DNA from: Tenodera sinensis
Taxonomy: Eukaryota > Arthropoda > Insecta > Mantodea > Mantidae
DNA length: 64,000 nt
Reading direction: 5' to 3'
Assembly: GCA_030765045.1 (NCBI GenBank)
Contig: CM060962.1
Location: 144,797,025-144,861,024, forward strand
Both the position numbers and the translations under genes were made by a program. Each line of letters opens with the position of its first letter. Positions within the stretch are counted from its first letter, which is position 1. Below, piece after piece: positions 35,512-46,699 of the stretch. The notes under the pieces were generated by a model. The model worked only from the letters and a program-made list of their open reading frames with translations, had not been told where the DNA came from and ran no database searches.

Positions 35512-36317
35512 AATACACTGCATTTTATCACAATCAGCTTAACCTACAAATTTCATACATTGTTATTTATCGTCGTAAGATTTTAAAGTGTAATGAAAAA
35601 TATATATACATTGTGCAGAATGTGCTAGAGCCTTTGTAGTAGGTTTTCTTACACATTAGTGTAATCACATAAGTACAACAAACGTGGCCACCTTCCATCT
35701 TCCCGCTACAGTGCATGCGCAATTGCGATTTCTAACCAAAAAGGGAAGCGCAATTCGCGGTATTAGCGCTGCCCCCCCCCCCCATTTACAGCGAAATGTT
35801 GATATTGTATTAAACAACAGAAAATAGCTTATAACGGATCGTGCATCGCCGGAGATATATAACAAGGCGTTAATAAAGACTACGGACATTTGTATTCTCA
35901 TTTCGAATATGGCACTCATTCATTTCGGCATGCTATCGCCTAACGGCCAGCAGCATACATAATTAAGAGCGATTTTTTTTGACGCACCAGGTAGCACTGT
36001 GCAAAACATTCCTCATCTCACTGATACTTGCGCACATTACATCACATAATCATATTGCGTTGGCAATTCCTTCATCAGGCATTGCAGCGATCTCGCTTGA
36101 TGGCAAGTGGACTGCGCATTCAGCCATTGAACATTCACACAAATCCAGACGCAATGCCTAACATAAAGAAGCACTCAGGCTTGTGTGAAATTGTGACAAA
36201 ATGAAAAATTATTATCTGGGATGAAATGCAATATAACCCACAAGCATTCACTTGAAGCTCTCGATATAACGCTGAATGCAACATGGGTATACAAAGGCAT
36301 TGGTCATAAAAACCGGT
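35512..36317. other. No gene recognised
   Basis: Contains a C12 run (35772-35783) and AT-rich non-coding sequence. No conserved motif seen. Confidence 0.35.
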
Positions 36318-36601
<284 letters not shown>

Positions 36602-36734
36602 ATAAGCCCTACAGACTAAGTAAAAGCCTTCTAGATACTATGTAGAACCACACCTGTGGGCAATTCAATTATTTAAAGCCTTGTAAGTGGTAGTTAGCCT
36701 GTGCTACATTTTACCACGCGCCACTTTATGCGCC

Positions 36735-36821
36735 AACACGCACATACGCGCGCGTGCACACGCACGCGCGCCCGCACGCGCACGCGCACGCGCACGCGCA
36801 CGCACACGCACACGCACCACA

Positions 36822-36873
<52 letters not shown>
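36735..36873. repeat. Alternating (CG/CA)n tract
   Basis: GCGCGTGCACACGCACGCG-type alternation grading into a pure (CA)n run to about 36873. Long alternating purine-pyrimidine DNA of this type is Z-DNA prone; no gene. Confidence 0.97.
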
Positions 36874-36876
<3 letters not shown>

Positions 36877-37294
36877 GAAAACAGCATCTCAGAATTTTAT
36901 TCAGTCGGAACTTGCCAACTTCCGCGCCTGAAATTAACCAGATGGGAAGCAAGGGAAGGGCCTTCTTCCTGCGTTGGATTGCACTGCAGTTCCCCTGGGA
37001 ATGTCGAGCACTGTGCGAGTGCTCCAGATCTATTGTTGTGACGCGGTAGAGCAAATGTGGTCTTGCATTCGAAACACTAATTAACTTATACAATGGGGCC
37101 ACCCAACGTCTTCAGACATCGCAGACGTTAACTCCCAGCTTCAAAATATAAATAGAATACCAACATGACTCCAACAACGATCGCAGTTATTCTTGGGACA
37201 AACTAAATCCTGCGCATTCAACTTCCTCGGAATGGATATATATTCTTCGCACCTAAAGCCCGAGACAAGGAATTTTAAGCTAAAAATAGCATCG

Positions 37295-37440
37295 TTTGTT
37301 AAGGAAAAATCAAGGTATATGTTGTATATGACATGCTAACATCTAAACTACATCATATTAATGAAAATCGGCGAGGTATTTTCGAGAAAATAAAAACGAA
37401 AACTTTTCTATGTAAACGAGGAATTATTGTTTCTGTGAAA
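37295..37440 (+). mobile_element. HLE copy d, fragment
   Basis: Colinear with the central part of HLE copies: AAAATCAAGGTATATGTTG, then ATGACATGCTAACATCTAAAC, ATTTTCGAGAAAATAAAAACG and TTTTCTATGTAAACG. Both ends have decayed beyond recognition. Confidence 0.5.
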
Positions 37441-37920
37441 CCAGAAAAAAACAGGAAATGTCGAATTGCGATGAAGGAAAAAGTGCTTTCTTTTTAGAAA
37501 TCGGTTCACTGAGTGTTTGTGCTTCTTAATCTCAGCTTTCAATCAAAGCCCATGGCCTCGATAAAATTGTGTCCCTGAAGTTTGCCCTTCGTATCTTCAG
37601 GTTTTAAGAAACAGAAGCCCAAGAATAATGGCGCAACCTTCTCACTCCCAAGGTATATGTGAGGGGGTTTCGTCCTTCCTTCCACATTACCTGGATAATG
37701 GGTCCTGTATATGTATGTTGGAAGTGTTAACCAACAGCTAGAGTGCAAGGCAGATGCACATGCTACTTCTCTTTTATCTCTCGTGATGTCCTGGCCTTTC
37801 CACTAATCAATTGTTTCCTTCGCTGATATACCTACATATAATCAGAGAGGGAGAGAGAAAATGATTTGATAAGATCAACTGTTCAGATTTTATAATTGTC
37901 ATGATCATCATGATCATCAC
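37441..37920. other. No gene recognised
   Basis: A - strand frame of 69 codons at 37539-37748 has no motif I know. Otherwise unremarkable sequence leading into an ATT array. Confidence 0.3.
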
Positions 37921-38068
<148 letters not shown>

Positions 38069-39407
38069 GACACTATCACCATTGGTTCTTAAAAACTGGA
38101 GAATCAAACGATGTGAAAGAAAAACGGACAATACAATTACGAAGAGAAGACCAGCGTGAAGTTTCTTCGGTGAAAATGTTCTTATGATTATTACAGTGGA
38201 CGAACTATAATGCTTGAAATCATTACAAATAATTTCAACGTTTTCAAACTTAATTGAACAATATTAATTTCAGACTTGAATCAATTGCTCTGCTGCGTTT
38301 TTTGTTCAGCCCGACAGTTAAATGTGTAATTCTGTAAATTTCAAGTTGCTTTTGAACGATTGAACAAGCAACCAAAAGGGATGATGAATAACGCATGCTT
38401 AAAGCAGACTCATTGTCTTAAGGTTGTATATAAATTGGAGCGCACCGAGTCTCGGAATCTTCTTGAAGGTGATTTATGAACAAATGCTCAGCTCTGCAAT
38501 TGAAGGCGACGCCAAAGACATCTGGAGAGTTGGCAATCTTTATTTTAAAGGTGGAGTGAGCGTTTACATATACTGGAGTTCAAAGCAGAGCGGCTTATCT
38601 CCTCCATTTCTGCACGATATACCTCTATTTTCATCTTGGGATCAACAGTCGGAGACGAACACTTTTTTGTTCTACTTTGCTCTACACTTTCAACTCCCTT
38701 TCGGCTCTAGCTGTTAGGAATACTTATGCTCTACTAGACCCTTAAAAGCCCATTTTCTCTCATTCATTCCCTCATGCACTCCCTCTTTTAGTCAAAATGG
38801 TGTCCACCAAAATTAACGCCGTTTCTGTTTCAACTCTTACTTCTGGTTATCTACCTGAGAGATGAATTTGAATCCATGTCTGCTCTAATGTGTGAAGAAT
38901 TTGGTTTTCTTCTATGGACAGGGCGTTCAGTAAGTAGTTGTTAATTTGTCAATTCTGAATTGTGAACAGCATTGCTATCTAATCATTTGATTCTGCATGT
39001 GATTATTCTAATTAACGTATCTTACAGGATGGAAGCAATCATTAGATACATGTTGTAACTAGCTTATGTTTAATTGAATTTCCATGCCATTGTATGAAAT
39101 ATAGGTACCTGTAAATTACTTAAATTCAGTGTTACTTATACCATACGATCTGAAGTTTGAAAAGAAATGCACATGTCGATAATGCTCCTTAAATATAGGC
39201 AACGAATATTCGTCATTCTGAACAGAGTATGTTAAAAGATTTATTTATTTGCAGAAGTTGACATAAATAATATATTAATACTACTCTATGTAAGGTGATA
39301 TACATATAGGATACGATGCCACATTTGCTACTAATAGGTAGTACTAATATTGCATTAAACCTAAAACTTTAATGCCAAGATCTGACCGGGAATGCATAAA
39401 TAAAAAA
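38069..39407. other. No gene recognised
   Basis: About 1.3 kb non-coding. A 97-codon + frame at 38424-38717 has no recognisable domain, and I do not support it as a gene. Confidence 0.35.
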
Positions 39408-40260
39408 TCTGATGTGTTGCACTCACATGATTTTCTCTACTCTTGTACTAACTATTCTTACAAACTCTTATTATTATACCTCCATCGTGTTAGTTGAGAT
39501 AAACATTTGCAGAAATTATCTTATTGCTTATTTCCTTGTAGGTACAAGGGAAATATGGGAATATATTATGCTTTGGGCGACAGTCAAATCCTTTAAAGCT
39601 TTCAAATTCCGTTCTCTTTGCACGGTTAACATATAAAAAATTGAATAACGGTGTTCCATTTTAGAGAAGTATAAGTTCTGCAAAGCTAACACAAATAACC
39701 AGGTATATCTCCGAAATGGTTCACTCTACAAAAAGAAAAAAAAATTATTTACACACAAATTGTGTTTTAGCAAGATCTATACCTTTTGTATAGTGTCTAT
39801 CTCTTACGGTTTACCAGTTATGCAAAAGTCATCCAGAGTAAATACGACTACAGGGGCTATAGCCAGAAAATTCAAGATATACAGTTCATTTCTCAAAAAA
39901 TATCTCAAACGTATGGCATTTTAATCAAAATCGTTACAGCCATTTCCAAGAAAATCAAAATTTTCGAAAAATTTTCCATGTAAAGGGTAGTTTAGGGTGA
40001 CGCAATTTTGTTAAAAATCTTCGTGTTACATCCTTCAAGGACATTCAACTTATATACCAACTTTGGTTTTTAACCGACTTTTCGTTCTTAAGTTATGCTG
40101 TCCTCAGACTGAAACCCACACACGCGCACACGGAGCTTTTTCTAAAAAATGCTCTTTTGAATTCAGGGGCCTCAAAACATAGTTCTGGTGAAATCTCAAC
40201 ATCAAATTTTTTAGTGGAATACAATACTTCCTCTACTTTGCGTAGTAGACAAAGTAAAAA
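39408..40260 (+). mobile_element. HLE copy e, full length (first of a tandem array)
   Basis: An 853-bp copy from TCTGATGTGTTGCACTCACA to ACAAAGTAAAAA. Subterminal hairpin at the 3' end is CTACT..AGTAG with a different loop from copy b. The very next base (40261) starts another copy, with no spacer. Confidence 0.8.
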
Positions 40261-40475
40261 TCTGATGTGTTGCACTCACATGACTTTCTCTTCTCTTGTA
40301 CTGTTCTTAGAAACTCTTATCCCTCTATCTTCTTCATGTTAGTCGAGATAAACATTTACTGACATGATCTAATTTTTTTTGGTAGGTGTAAGGGGAATAT
40401 GGGAATACAGTAGGCGTTGAGCGATAGTCAAATGATTCAAACATTTGAAAGCTTTGAGATTCCGTTCTCTTTGCA
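40261..40475 (+). mobile_element. HLE copy f, 5' part, abutting copy e
   Basis: Begins TCTGATGTGTTGCACTCACA directly after the last A of copy e and matches the first about 240 bp of the unit (with a small deletion), ending at CCGTTCTCTTTGCA. The remaining 600 bp of the unit is absent. Confidence 0.8.
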
Positions 40476-40616
40476 TGTGTTACACTCACATGTCTTTTTC
40501 TACTCTTGTACTAACTATTCCTACAAACACTTATTCATCTATCGTCTTCATGTCAGTCGAGATAACAAATTAGACATTATTGCTAGCATTTTTGTAGGTA
40601 CAAGAGGAATATGAGA
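40476..40616 (+). mobile_element. HLE copy g, 5' part, abutting copy f
   Basis: A third start, TGTGTTACACTCACATG, follows copy f directly and covers about the first 150 bp of the unit, to GGTACAAGAGGAATATGAG. The first five bases of the unit are missing at the junction. Confidence 0.75.
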
Positions 40617-41201
40617 GAAAATTCAGCATTTCGAGTTCTTCGACCCAAATTGCTCCGCCCGTGCCTTATAGGGGGCATGAGTCCTGAGCTGGGTATAAAT
40701 GGAAACTCACACAAAATAAACCAATCAACCATAGATAAATCGAGGAACCTGTTTGTCGGTTAAGAAACAAAGATTTTAAAACAACCAAGAAAATAACAAG
40801 CAGTAATTGAAAAGCTACTGAAAAATGTAAAAGTCAAACTCTATATCGTAGACAGAGAAAGTGTCAAATCTACGGATGAATTCAAGTAGTTTATACTAAT
40901 TTTAAGGTTGAGCTCATAATTATAAAGTTACTAATTAAATTTCAAAGCTTTCTCTTTATATTATAGTTTGGTACTCTTTTGGTTCATTTGAACAAAACGA
41001 CACAGTAAATAAATGAATAGAAAGTTGAATATAGGGTGTCTGAGATCGATTCATTTAATCGATTCATTGCTCATATCAATCTTTACGACCCCCAAAAATC
41101 GATTCTTTGATTAATCTATCTCAAATCGCCATCCCTAGAATTGACATCTAGGAACAGTTTCAATGGCAAAAGGAAACTGTGGTTTTTGCGTTTCTCCAAG
41201 C
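40617..41201. other. No gene recognised
   Basis: Non-coding. About 41035-41139 contains AT-rich imperfect inverted sequence with repeated ATCGATTC words, possibly a very small MITE, but no target duplication could be matched. Confidence 0.3.
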
Positions 41202-41214
41202 AATTTTTCTAATG

Positions 41215-42574
41215 AGTAGGCGTAGGCTTTCACGGCAGGTGTTCGAAATTCTAAAAGAGTCTTCCGGGCTGATTTGCCGTGGTCTGCTGGAGTAACTTGG
41301 TCCAGACGTTTCGTCCACTACTGCGGTGGACATCATCGGTGCGTGGTCGAAGTCTTCTTGGTGAAGGTACAGTTGCGTCTGAGGCGTTGTTCAAGTTCAA
41401 GTTATTTATTAGAGAAGTATTGGCCTGGTGCCGGTACAGTGGGCCCGGCTTACAGGCTATATTTAACATTTTTTTACAGTTGGCTTTGTTCATATTTACA
41501 CTTTTTTCGGTATATACAAAAGCCCATACGGTGACCGTCTGTAGGTCACCGAGAATAGTTTTCTTTTGTCTTTTTTTTGAGTTCTATTTCGTCTTTGTGT
41601 TATATATACTTATGTACATATTTACAAATTATTTACAGACACATACACGCACGCACACACTCACACACACATACACACATCTTCACTGGGCACACCAGAG
41701 ATATGCGTCCCAGCGCACTGCACTATTTACACTTCGTATATACACTGTCCCACGGTGGCAGCTCTTGAATATTTTCCGAGGCGAGGGCCTCTGCCGGAAC
41801 ATGTATGTGGCCTAGGAACGACGCTGCGTGGACGCGCATTAGTCGGCGAGCCGAGCCGCTTCTAGAACATTTTGATCCTAGCATGGTTGCGGTGCTTCGG
41901 CTCGCCTTTGCCGATGTTGGCGATCACGTCATTCTCATTCTCTTAATGCGCGTCCATGCCGCCAGCTCGTTTTTCTATTGCCTCCGGGACGAACGGGATC
42001 CGGGTTTCGAGGTGAAGAGTTTGGTTAGTGGTGAGGAGTGGAGCAGAGAGGATTCTTCTGAGGGAGAGGTTTTGGAGGGTTTGCAGTTGTTTGAGGGCGG
42101 TTTTGGAGGCATTGACCCAGGCCACACATACATACAGGACCACCGAGAGAATAAATGACCTATATAGTATCAGTTTTGACTTCAGTCGCAACTGTTTACT
42201 ACGGAAGATGGGGGCGCACAACTTTAGCCGCTGTCTGCCTTTATTGGCGCTATTTTTTATGTGGGTGGACCAACACATTGTGCGGTCCATGGATACACCT
42301 AAGTATTTAACCTGCTGGCGGCAGTGCAATATTTGACCACCGACCGTTAGGTCCATTGCCAAAGTGTGTGTCTGGGATGCGGAATTTATACACGAAGGGG
42401 TCTTCTCTGATTGGCTCGGGGCTCGCTGAGACGGTGCGGTTGGTGACGCAACTGTACCTTCACCAAGAAGACTTCGACCACGCCACCGATGATGTCCACC
42501 GCAGTAGTGGACGAAACGTCTGGACCAAGTTACTCCAGCAGACCAAGGCAAATCAGCCCTGAAGACTCTTTTAG
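41215..42574. mobile_element. Composite: inverted Penelope-like ends around a jockey-like LINE fragment
   Basis: One 13-bp duplication AATTTTTCTAATG (41202-41214 and 42575-42587) frames the whole block. Its outer parts are inverted copies of a 131-bp sequence (41249-41379 and 42445-42576; about three differences). The right arm encodes DDVHRSSGRNVWTKLLQQTK on +, a sequence I associate with the 3' end of insect Penelope-like elements. The arm core GATGA-GTCCAC-loop-GTGGAC-GAAAC resembles part of a hammerhead ribozyme, which Penelope-like elements carry, but U4 is C and stem III does not close properly. The left arm continues about 34 bp further outward than the right. Confidence 0.68.
41385..42440 (-). 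pseudogene. Jockey-like LINE RT C-terminus and 3' UTR inside the composite
   Basis: On the - strand from about 42425: LTVGGQILHCRQQVKYLGVS, STHIKNSANKGRQRLKLCAP, LYRSFILSVVLYVCVAWVNA and LHLETRIPFVPEAIEKRA, the thumb region typical of jockey-like LINEs. The frame ends near 41943. A 3' UTR with AC/TG repeats (about 41640-41675) and a polyadenylation-like TAATAAATAA near 41405 runs to the left arm. The last bases are tandem AACTTGAACTTGAAC. 5' truncated; no own target duplication is seen. Confidence 0.85.
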
Positions 42575-42649
42575 AATTTTTCTAATGTTTATCTTCATAA
42601 GAACCCTTCTCGCACTTCAACGAGTTTTGCGCTTAGCAACACATTTAGT

Positions 42650-42890
42650 CATTCATTTTCATTTATATAGATTAGCAGACTTTACTGGCTATTCACAGAA
42701 AATTCGAGATATTTCATTAGTTATGCAAATATGTTTAACATGGGGTATTTTGATCAAAATAGTTTGAAATATTTCTGGAGAAATTAAAAATAAAGAAAAT
42801 GTTTTTTTATATAACGGGTCAACTTGTGTGTGGTTGCGCGCGAGTATGTGCGTGCGTGGGTGCGCGCGCGTGCCCGTGTGTGTAGCGGGG
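42650..42890 (+). mobile_element. HLE copy h, fragment ending in a GT/GC microsatellite
   Basis: TGGCTATTCACAGAAAATTC, GATATTTCATTAGTTATGC and TATTTTGATCAAAATAG align with the HLE middle part. The GTGTG/GCGCG alternation at 42822-42890 may correspond to the internal AC tract, inverted or independently grown. Confidence 0.5.
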
Positions 42891-43929
42891 AGTTTCTTAG
42901 AACTTCTCCAAGCGCAAAAGGACCGATCATACTCGTAATAACACTGTTCTTCTAGGTAACATATTTTCCGCCCCTCGCGAATCGAAGCACGCGTATACCT
43001 TGGAGCTGCACCTATCGGCAGGTTTAATTAAACATTCCATCAGGTAGTGTGTCGATCATTGTCGCTCTTGCTCTCTGCTAATGAAATTCTTGCAGACAAC
43101 TTCGGCGGGTAAGGAAGCGCTCTCTTTGTACGTTTCTTTTCATCCTAGTTTCTCGACCATTCGCTGTTCTCTTTTTGATCTTACACAGTAAACATTCTGG
43201 AGCATGGAAGGCTTCCCACTTGAACTACCCCGGATAGTTGCCGAGTTTACATACTGCCCTCTGCTGCAGTATGTCTTAATTTCTGCAGCAACCCCTTGCT
43301 AAACTAACATATTCTAAAGTAACATGTCTCGACGCGCCTTCACGTGTGTTTGCCATTGCGGAGCACCTGTTTGGTAGGTTCATCAATCCCTATATACCCA
43401 GGAAAGAATTTACGAACTGCTGAATATAGAAAGTTAACACCGCTTTACTTAGAACCAAATAAATTTAGCAACACATGGCAAATATACGGGAAAGATGGGC
43501 AAGACAGGGCGGCGGGGTAAGGACTATATTTCATAGTTAGAGTGCTGGCATCTTCTGGAAACTACGTCAATTTCATCAGCAGATAGAAGTCATTGTTTCG
43601 ACATCGCGCGATCTCATTCCCACGTCGCATTCTGAGATATTTGTACAGTATGTATAATTTTTACACTGCTTTGCAGTATTTTGCTACTTTTAAGATGCTG
43701 ATATGTGCTGTGCGTTGACAACTGTTGAAACGTTGTATATACCTCTGAATAGTATGTCTTATTAGCTACAAAATGATGTGTATCAATTCAGTTTTCACTG
43801 GGCAGTTTTCACCATTCCTTAATGTAATCTAAAAGCGCGCTTGGGCGCATGACGGGGAGGGACAAGATGTACTGCACCATATACCAAAAGATCCAAGAAT
43901 AAAATACTTTAATAGAAGCGTGCAATAGG
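42891..43929. other. No gene recognised
   Basis: About 1 kb of mixed sequence. GGCGGCGGGGTAAGG near 43510 resembles GGGGTAAGG-type words downstream (near 44615), possibly termini of the pogo-like element that follows, but they could not be aligned convincingly. Confidence 0.3.
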
Positions 43930-43941
43930 AATCAAGCAATT

Positions 43942-44482
43942 GTGTCAAACTGTAAATCACCTGGAAAATCGCCAGCTGAAGAACAAATGGATGCTAGTTC
44001 TAACTTTCAAGTTCGTAGACCTGAAATAAGTTTAGCTATTCCAAAATTGGATAAACAACGCAAAAGAAAACCCTCCAGCAGACGTGGAAAAGCAGCTGTT
44101 TTAACTGAATCTCCGGGCAGTAATGAATTCTTTTTCAGAAACTAAAAGAGAAGAGTCGCCCAAAATTCTGTGCCGAAGCAAAAATTGTTCGCAAAGGGCA
44201 CTACTCAAACGAAGAAACAGAACAAGCTCCTTATTGTAAAAGAGAAAAGTAAAGAGCTCTACTGATTTCTTAATCCAGCCTTCATGCTCAAAATACCATA
44301 AAATAAGCTCGAGTGACAGCAGAGAAGATGACGAACAATGTTTATACTGCTACGACTTCTCCCAAGAAGGTTGGATATGGTGTATTGCATGTGGGCGTTG
44401 GGTCCACAACCCCTGCGCGGGGACACAAAGTGATGACAACGAGACAATTCGCATTTGTGTGCTATGCGAAAAATATAAATAG
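43942..44482 (+). pseudogene. Pogo-like transposase C-terminus with PHD-like zinc finger
   Basis: A first frame reads QVRRPEISLAIPKLDKQRKR and SSRRGKAAVLTESPGSNEF, the basic linker seen after the DDE domain of arthropod pogo/Tigger-like transposases. After stops and a frameshift, another frame encodes DDEQCLYCYDFSQEGWIWC, IACGRWVHNPCAG and RICVLCEKYK, then TAG at 44480-44482: a C4HC3-like PHD finger (C-x2-C, C-x2-C, H-x3-C, C-x2-C). A chromatin-reader host gene is the alternative, but the linker and location favour a transposon. Catalytic domain not present. Confidence 0.65.
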
Positions 44483-45124
44483 GGTAAGATCCTAAATGAG
44501 ATGTAAAAAACTTGACTGTAAAATTTATACGTTTATGCGTTTAAACCTTTTAACTGATTATCCTACAAATCGTTAGTTATCTAAGCTATAAAATGGTATT
44601 AATATTGGTTCCCCCACCTTACCCCGCATATGGGGCAAAACGGGGAAAATGTACTTTTCTGCAAATCGGGTTATACATAACAAATCCACCACATTTGTAA
44701 GTTTCTCTGCATATATTGCTGTAGCTTAATAATTGAAGAAGCAAATTATAATCAAACCTGCTTTTATTCGTTTATTTTTGGGTAGTTTGCGAGGGTTAAA
44801 GTTACCTTCATCATGCCCCACCTTCCCCTACTTGAAACAAACATATATAAATAAACTAAAAAAGAATACAGTATGCGATACACCCATACTACTTTCTCTA
44901 CCTATGAAAATTCACGTATACCCATTATATATTATAGTGCTAATATAGTAAGTGTTTATATACAACTCCAACAGCAAAATTTCGAAGCATTAAACTAAAA
45001 GCAACAAAATAAACACAAAATAAATTTTATAAAACACAAACTCTTCCAGTGCTCAGATCGAATAGTGGCAACAGAAATGAAATTTCCTTCATCAATTAAA
45101 GGCTGTGAACTAGAAGATAAAGTA
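44483..45124. other. No gene recognised
   Basis: AT-rich; includes TTACCCCGCATATGGGGCAA near 44620, a short palindrome possibly within the terminus of the pogo-like element. Confidence 0.3.
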
Positions 45125-45392
45125 ACGTAGAGTGAGTGAGTGCAGTTTAAGAGCCCGTCGACAGCTAGGTCATTTGGGCCCCAAGTCAAATATTTAAGTC
45201 TCAAAACACTCACCAACTGGCGTGGCTAAAAGATGAAAGCCAAAACACGAGATTAAAATGGCAAATACTTAGAACATTAAAAAGCGAAAGGTAAAAAGTT
45301 AAAAATGTAAAGGGTTAAAACACTAAAAACAATACAAGACCAAGGTCCTATTCTAACAGCGTAAAATCCAACGCCTGATAATAAAACACACC

Positions 45393-46254
45393 TTAAACGT
45401 TTTTCGCAAAATCAATTTCGGCGACGAACCGCAGCACCGTATCTAAAGATACCGGGTTGTCGCCCAGAATTGACTGCAGGTTAAAACTCAGGCCAAGGGA
45501 CTGGCGCTTTCTAGCATATCGCGGACAATCAATCAAAACGTGCGGGACACATTGGACATACAGGGACCGGGTTCCCACGCAAAACATGACCGTGAGTCGC
45601 TGACGTGTGACCAATTCTCAATCGGGTGAGAATGACCTCCGAACTCCGAGAATCCCTGTAGGTCAACCAGGGATGTGCTCTGTCCTTGATCATCCGCAAC
45701 TGAGCGCCACATATCTCTTCCCAAGAATGCTGCAACAACGAGAAAAGACGACGTCGCAAGTACTGCTGCACATCCCTAAAAAGCACAGTGCGTGTGGAAA
45801 ATGTTGGCACATGGCAGGCGGTTTTAGCGGTCGCATCCGCCTCCTCACTGCCGGAAATATTCACATGGCCTGGGTTCCATATAAAAGCAAACTGGTAACC
45901 GCGACTGAGTAACTGAGAGACGAGTTTCTGTATTTTAATAACTAGTGTTGTGCTACCGATAAACTGGTTCAAGGCTTGAATGGCGCTGAGAGAATCGCAG
46001 CATATAATAAAACAACCAGGATCTATCCTGGAGATAAAAAGCAAAAAATAAAATATACCACAGCTCCGCGGCAAAAACTGAGCAGGCGTCCGGAAGTCTA
46101 TACTTGTGAACCACACCGTTAAATACGAAACTACATCCCGTAGAGCCCCCGCTAACTCCAACTGGGAACCATCAGTAAATTCCGGAGTGTAAGTCCGGTA
46201 ACGGCCCAGAAGGTCGGTGAAAAGTAGACGAAACACCGATTGGGAGGTAGCCAC
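45393..46254 (-). pseudogene. I-like LINE RNase H domain and C-terminal zinc knuckle
   Basis: From 46254: TDGSQLELAGALRDV (first catalytic D), IICCDSLSAIQALNQFIG (the D of the DS motif), IWNPGHVNISGSEEADATAK (the HxxxxxE/D stretch of RNase H), then HVLRGNPVPVCPMC and, after a frameshift near 45530-45614, VPHVLIDCPRYARKRQSLGL, forming a CxxC..H..C knuckle. RNase H would remove RNA from the cDNA hybrid. A single frameshift breaks the frame, otherwise well preserved. Confidence 0.87.
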
Positions 46255-46278
46255 TTTAGCACAGCCTGAAAGCGCAAG

Positions 46279-46340
46279 AGTGAGTGAGTGAGTGATTAGG
46301 GTTTAAGGGCCCGTCGACGGCTAGGTCATTAGAGCCCCGA
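46279..46340 (-). mobile_element. 62-bp dead-on-arrival LINE tail with its own duplication
   Basis: A tiny insert framed by AAAGCGCAAG (46269-46278 and 46341-46350). On the - strand it reads ATGACCTAGCCGTCGACGGG, CCCTTAAACCCTAAT and a (CACT)n tail, matching the last about 55 bp of the I-like LINE 3' end at 45126-45185. It is thus an extremely truncated insertion of the same or a sister family, inside the LINE. Confidence 0.85.
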
Positions 46341-46699
46341 AAAGCGCAAGATGAAACCAGCAACGTTGCCAAGGGGGATAGCGGGGAAGGGAATACCGTT
46401 ATACAGCAGGCATTCGGAGGTCATGTGCAGCGAGCAGTTCCCGAAACCGAATACCGCTGGGACGGGATATAATGCTATTCGTGAGGGAGTTCCGAGCGGA
46501 ATACAGATTTAATTGAAGGGTGACCTGGATGAGCTTCCAACCTAGCCACGTAAGAACATACTAAAAATGAGCGCCGAACAGATGGTGGAGGTTCAGCAGA
46601 ATCAGCATACAGACACTCCACACGACTAGTGAGAAAACCTCCAGTAGCTAGACAGACAACAGTAAGTGGACAGTGTCTAAAAGGAGGAGTTTAAAGGCG

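Noticed and set aside
34785..35625. Direct repeats flanking the 538-bp MITE as its target duplication
   Set aside because: They are long, diverged and offset from the termini; TA at the ends explains the insertion better.
36687..37102. Overlapping frames on both strands with His-Thr, Arg-Ala and Cys-Val repeats
   Set aside because: Shadows of the CG/CA tract; same for 54105-54575.
38424..38717. 97-codon + frame as a coding exon
   Set aside because: No splice context, motif or repeat match; length is expected by chance in a 64-kb window.
41035..41139. Small palindromic MITE with ATCGATTC words
   Set aside because: Ends (TAGGGTGTCTGAG and inverted TAGGGATGGCGA) align only partly and no 8-bp flank duplication is found.
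41943..42551. 202-codon - strand frame taken as one protein
   Set aside because: It fuses the Penelope-like arm with the jockey-like RT C-terminus across the junction near 42443; not a single gene.
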